A stretch of DNA of 52,602 nt, taken from assembly GCA_002811675.1 (NCBI GenBank), contig PDIM01000010.1, positions 1-52,602 on the forward strand. The letters run 5' to 3'. This DNA comes from Ichthyosporea sp. XGB-2017a (taxonomy: Eukaryota > Opisthokonta > Ichthyosporea). Of the stretch, positions 50,316 to 52,602 are shown one piece after another. Both the position numbers and the translations under genes were made by a program. The stretch's first letter is position 1. Each line of letters begins with the position of its first letter. Under the pieces are notes generated by a model that saw only the letters and a program-made list of their open reading frames with translations, made no database searches and was not told the DNA's origin.

Positions 50316-52602
50316 AATTCAAATTTAAATTTTAATGATATTTTGTTCTTACTTGTTGTTATAGTTGAAGTTATTCCCCTCAATATTATATTAAACTAAA
50401 TTAACCACTGATTATTTATCAAAAAGGAAGCTACAAAAAAGAAAAGAAAACTAATTATATACTCAATTTTATAAATCAACTACATAAACTTGTTTGCTTT
50501 CTTTCTCAATCCCCTCAGTCAAATCTAATCAAGTTCCTATATATATTCTCTACCGCACTATTGGCATTACAGGAGGTGCTTAGTCTATATAATCTAATGA
50601 TTCCAAAGTCTATGTCCCGAGTATAGATCTTCAGTGTGAAAGAGAACAGATATGACAGAAAGGCGGGGCGGGAGGGGTCGTGTGCCAACGGGAGAATAAT
50701 AAGAGGAAAAGTGAAGGAAGGGCTACATTGTAGTATGGGAACTTCCATAGTGAACGAGATAACGTCACGTCTAATCCTTGCCTATAGGCCCTCCCATACA
50801 TAACATCCTGCAGCTGATAATTATTCTGGTAATTACCAGCCTTTAGCCTCCCCTACACCCTTCCCCCCTTTCAGTACTGCAATATATAATACTGTACAAG
50901 CCGCGGTGCGCGCATGCTGACATGATATTTCGCAGAACTTTTTGGCTTTTAATTTGGCCAGCTGATCAGCTGTAAACTCGACCAGAAGTACTCGATCAGT
51001 ACCTCGGCCGCCAGCTACCGGCCCGGTAAATAATATACGTCTATATTGTGCAAAAATCCCACAGTACGTTATATATTAACATGAATTACTGTAGATCGTG
51101 CAATCATTCCTAATCATCAATTAGCTAGGACTCTGGACTCTTCCCTCGGACTCTTCACCTTGCTTAATTCTCTTCCCTGTAAATCAGCGATGGTTTTACC
51201 CCAACGGTATCTCCCCAAGGCCCAAGGACCATCACACCTATAACCTATTACTCATCGATCCTCATCACAAATCTATAACGTCTAGTACTATGTAGTGTGG
51301 CAGGATTTCAGATTTTTTGGGACCCCAGCCTCGTGTATATGCAGCTGGATGCAACGTTATAATTGGCACAATGAACAGAAATCAGTCAGCCATGCGCGCA
51401 GCTTCGGACAGCTGCAAAATTGTAACGCGTCAGCCATGGATATCGAGATATCGAAGTCCAACAGGATTTCCGAATAAGTATCGAAGGTATTGACGAGGTC
51501 ATGAACCTGTGCCAGTTGGCTAATAAGCTATGCCCGAAAACGTCTTAATAATATTTCGACACTAGACGCGATATTAGGGGTTCCCATAGAACTTAGAATT
51601 AGTACTGGATTTATATGGATACGACGACGTCGTCTAGACTCTCTCAAGATTGCCCATTGAATATATTATTATGCCGTCATTTTAGCGAGTAACTGGTCAT
51701 CCAATGCACTGCAACTATATTACGTATACGGTATAACGTACCTACTGTCATTATTAATTATAGGCTAGGTAAAGCTCCGCGCCTCCGCGCGCCTCTTGCA
51801 CAGCATGCCAGATTGCTAATTGTATTCAGATTTCAGCTCCTGGTAGAAGAACTCCTTAGTATAACAATAAATTATCATAATTATGTGAACAAGAGATCGA
51901 ACAGCCAATGGGAGAGTAGAGAAATACGAAAAAGGGCAGGGGGTGGATAAAAGCAAACATCCACACCAAGCATAGCCCTACCATGTGGAACTTACATAGT
52001 TACAAGTTACAACCTGTAAAATGCAGAAATAGCACTTTCTATAAATAACCATGTTATCCTCGTGTTCCTCTTTTGACTTGACAGTCTAAATCTTATTAAC
52101 GATGGACAACTAACAATAGTGTGTAGCCAACCAGCGACCAGAGAAATCGGTTAGAGAACCAATGTTCAGGGAGGTTGATAGCACAAGGACGCCAGGTCGA
52201 CCCCGATCCCGGTTTATAAATTGTAAAAACGCAAAGCAAGATATATGAATAGGGTGCCCTGCAAAGAATACTTGTCAGTGTACACCGTATAATTACAAAA
52301 CGCCTTGCCACCATACATGTGGTGCTGAAACGTTTCTAAGCAAAGTCGTATTACACACTCAAGACAGATGGAGATCTCTACCAAATCTGCCATTTTAAAA
52401 TACTTCAACTCTTTCCATAACCCATACCTACTACGAATTATGTACAAAAATTACATTATATTTATATTGTGGGTTAAAAAGCCACATTGATAGAAATGGC
52501 CCTGAGAACGAGCAGGAGGAGCAACCCTTACCACGTGTTGCTCCAGAGACGGGCCACCTGTCTCAAGGACAGGAGCCACAGCTGCAAGACAACCTCCCGT
52601 GT
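50316..52602. other. Apparently non-coding DNA to the window end
   Basis: No gene is supported. The first 600 bases are the upstream region of the HTH gene. CAGCTG occurs at 50811, 50959, 50967, 51342 and 51409, GGACTCTGG at 51128, CTATGTAG at 51288, and a perfect 12 bp palindrome GACGACGTCGTC near 51622. From about 52490 the composition turns GC-rich and two plus-strand frames run open off the edge, so another gene may begin there. Confidence 0.4.

Noticed and set aside
1-52602. Nucleomorph, organellar or bacterial origin; CRISPR; transposons
   Set aside because: Spliceosomal introns, TTAGGG telomere, long intergenic DNA and nuclear housekeeping genes exclude the first three; no CRISPR-like spaced repeats, transposase, reverse transcriptase or terminal repeats were recognised.

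Overview
This window is the left end of a eukaryotic nuclear chromosome. It opens with a C-strand telomere array of TAACCC units (TTAGGG type), which decays within about 180 bases into degenerate units and a short pyrimidine-rich tandem repeat. The rest is gene-dense: about 21 supportable protein genes in 52.6 kb on both strands, often in tightly convergent pairs. Coding exons are interrupted by GT-AG spliceosomal introns, mostly 67-275 bp. Some genes carry none (CSE1, acyl-CoA ligase, EPL1-ankyrin gene) while one has six (WDR44-like). Cytosolic ribosomal proteins eS7 and eL8, RNase P/MRP subunit POP7, CSE1, SEL1L/HRD3 and kinetochore ROD establish nuclear eukaryotic DNA. A ZBBX-like B-box gene and an RD3-like gene, both from families linked to cilia or photoreceptors in animals, suggest a flagellated unicellular organism. 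The TTAGGG telomere argues against land plants and most green algae (TTTAGGG). I cannot name the lineage from the sequence alone.

Left arm (1-14 kb): telomere; a three-exon DPH6/ATP_bind_4 gene only about 0.4 kb from the telomere-like sequence; an AAAP amino-acid transporter; a loose 3.1 kb stretch with one possible small two-exon gene; a secreted Asn/Asp/Gly-rich protein; a SAP-domain protein with a degenerate 2OG-oxygenase fold; and SEL1L/HRD3 of ER-associated degradation.

Middle (14-31 kb): a three-exon 3-beta-HSD/NSDHL-type dehydrogenase followed on the same strand by a 4CL-like acyl-CoA ligase with a mitochondrial-type presequence; a tandem-RWD RING protein divergent from exportin CSE1; an EPL1-like/ankyrin protein divergent from the ZBBX-like gene; a small unknown gene whose stop codon lies in a 40 bp tandem duplication; about 2 kb without a clear gene; and a HAD phosphatase resembling plant thiamine-monophosphate phosphatase domains.

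Right part (31-52.6 kb): a 7 kb ROD/KNTC1 gene divergent from a seven-exon WDR44-like gene; eS7, an RD3-like gene, eL8 and POP7; a 2.9 kb stretch with only suggestive spliced exons; a nuclear-looking protein with a helix-turn-helix segment like bacterial plasmid/ParB-type proteins; and 2.3 kb of apparently non-coding DNA.

The genes are mostly unrelated housekeeping functions: translation, tRNA/rRNA maturation, nuclear transport, ERAD, mitosis and chromatin. Nothing forms an operon. Possible functional links are weak: SEL1L and the RING protein share the ubiquitin theme, and SDR plus acyl-CoA ligase share lipid metabolism. The points most worth a second look are the near-dead 2OG-SAP protein, the EPL1-ankyrin combination, the ParB-like HTH protein, the tandem splice acceptor in SEL1L, the long 5-prime introns confined to the two ribosomal protein genes, and several short words repeated across intergenic DNA.
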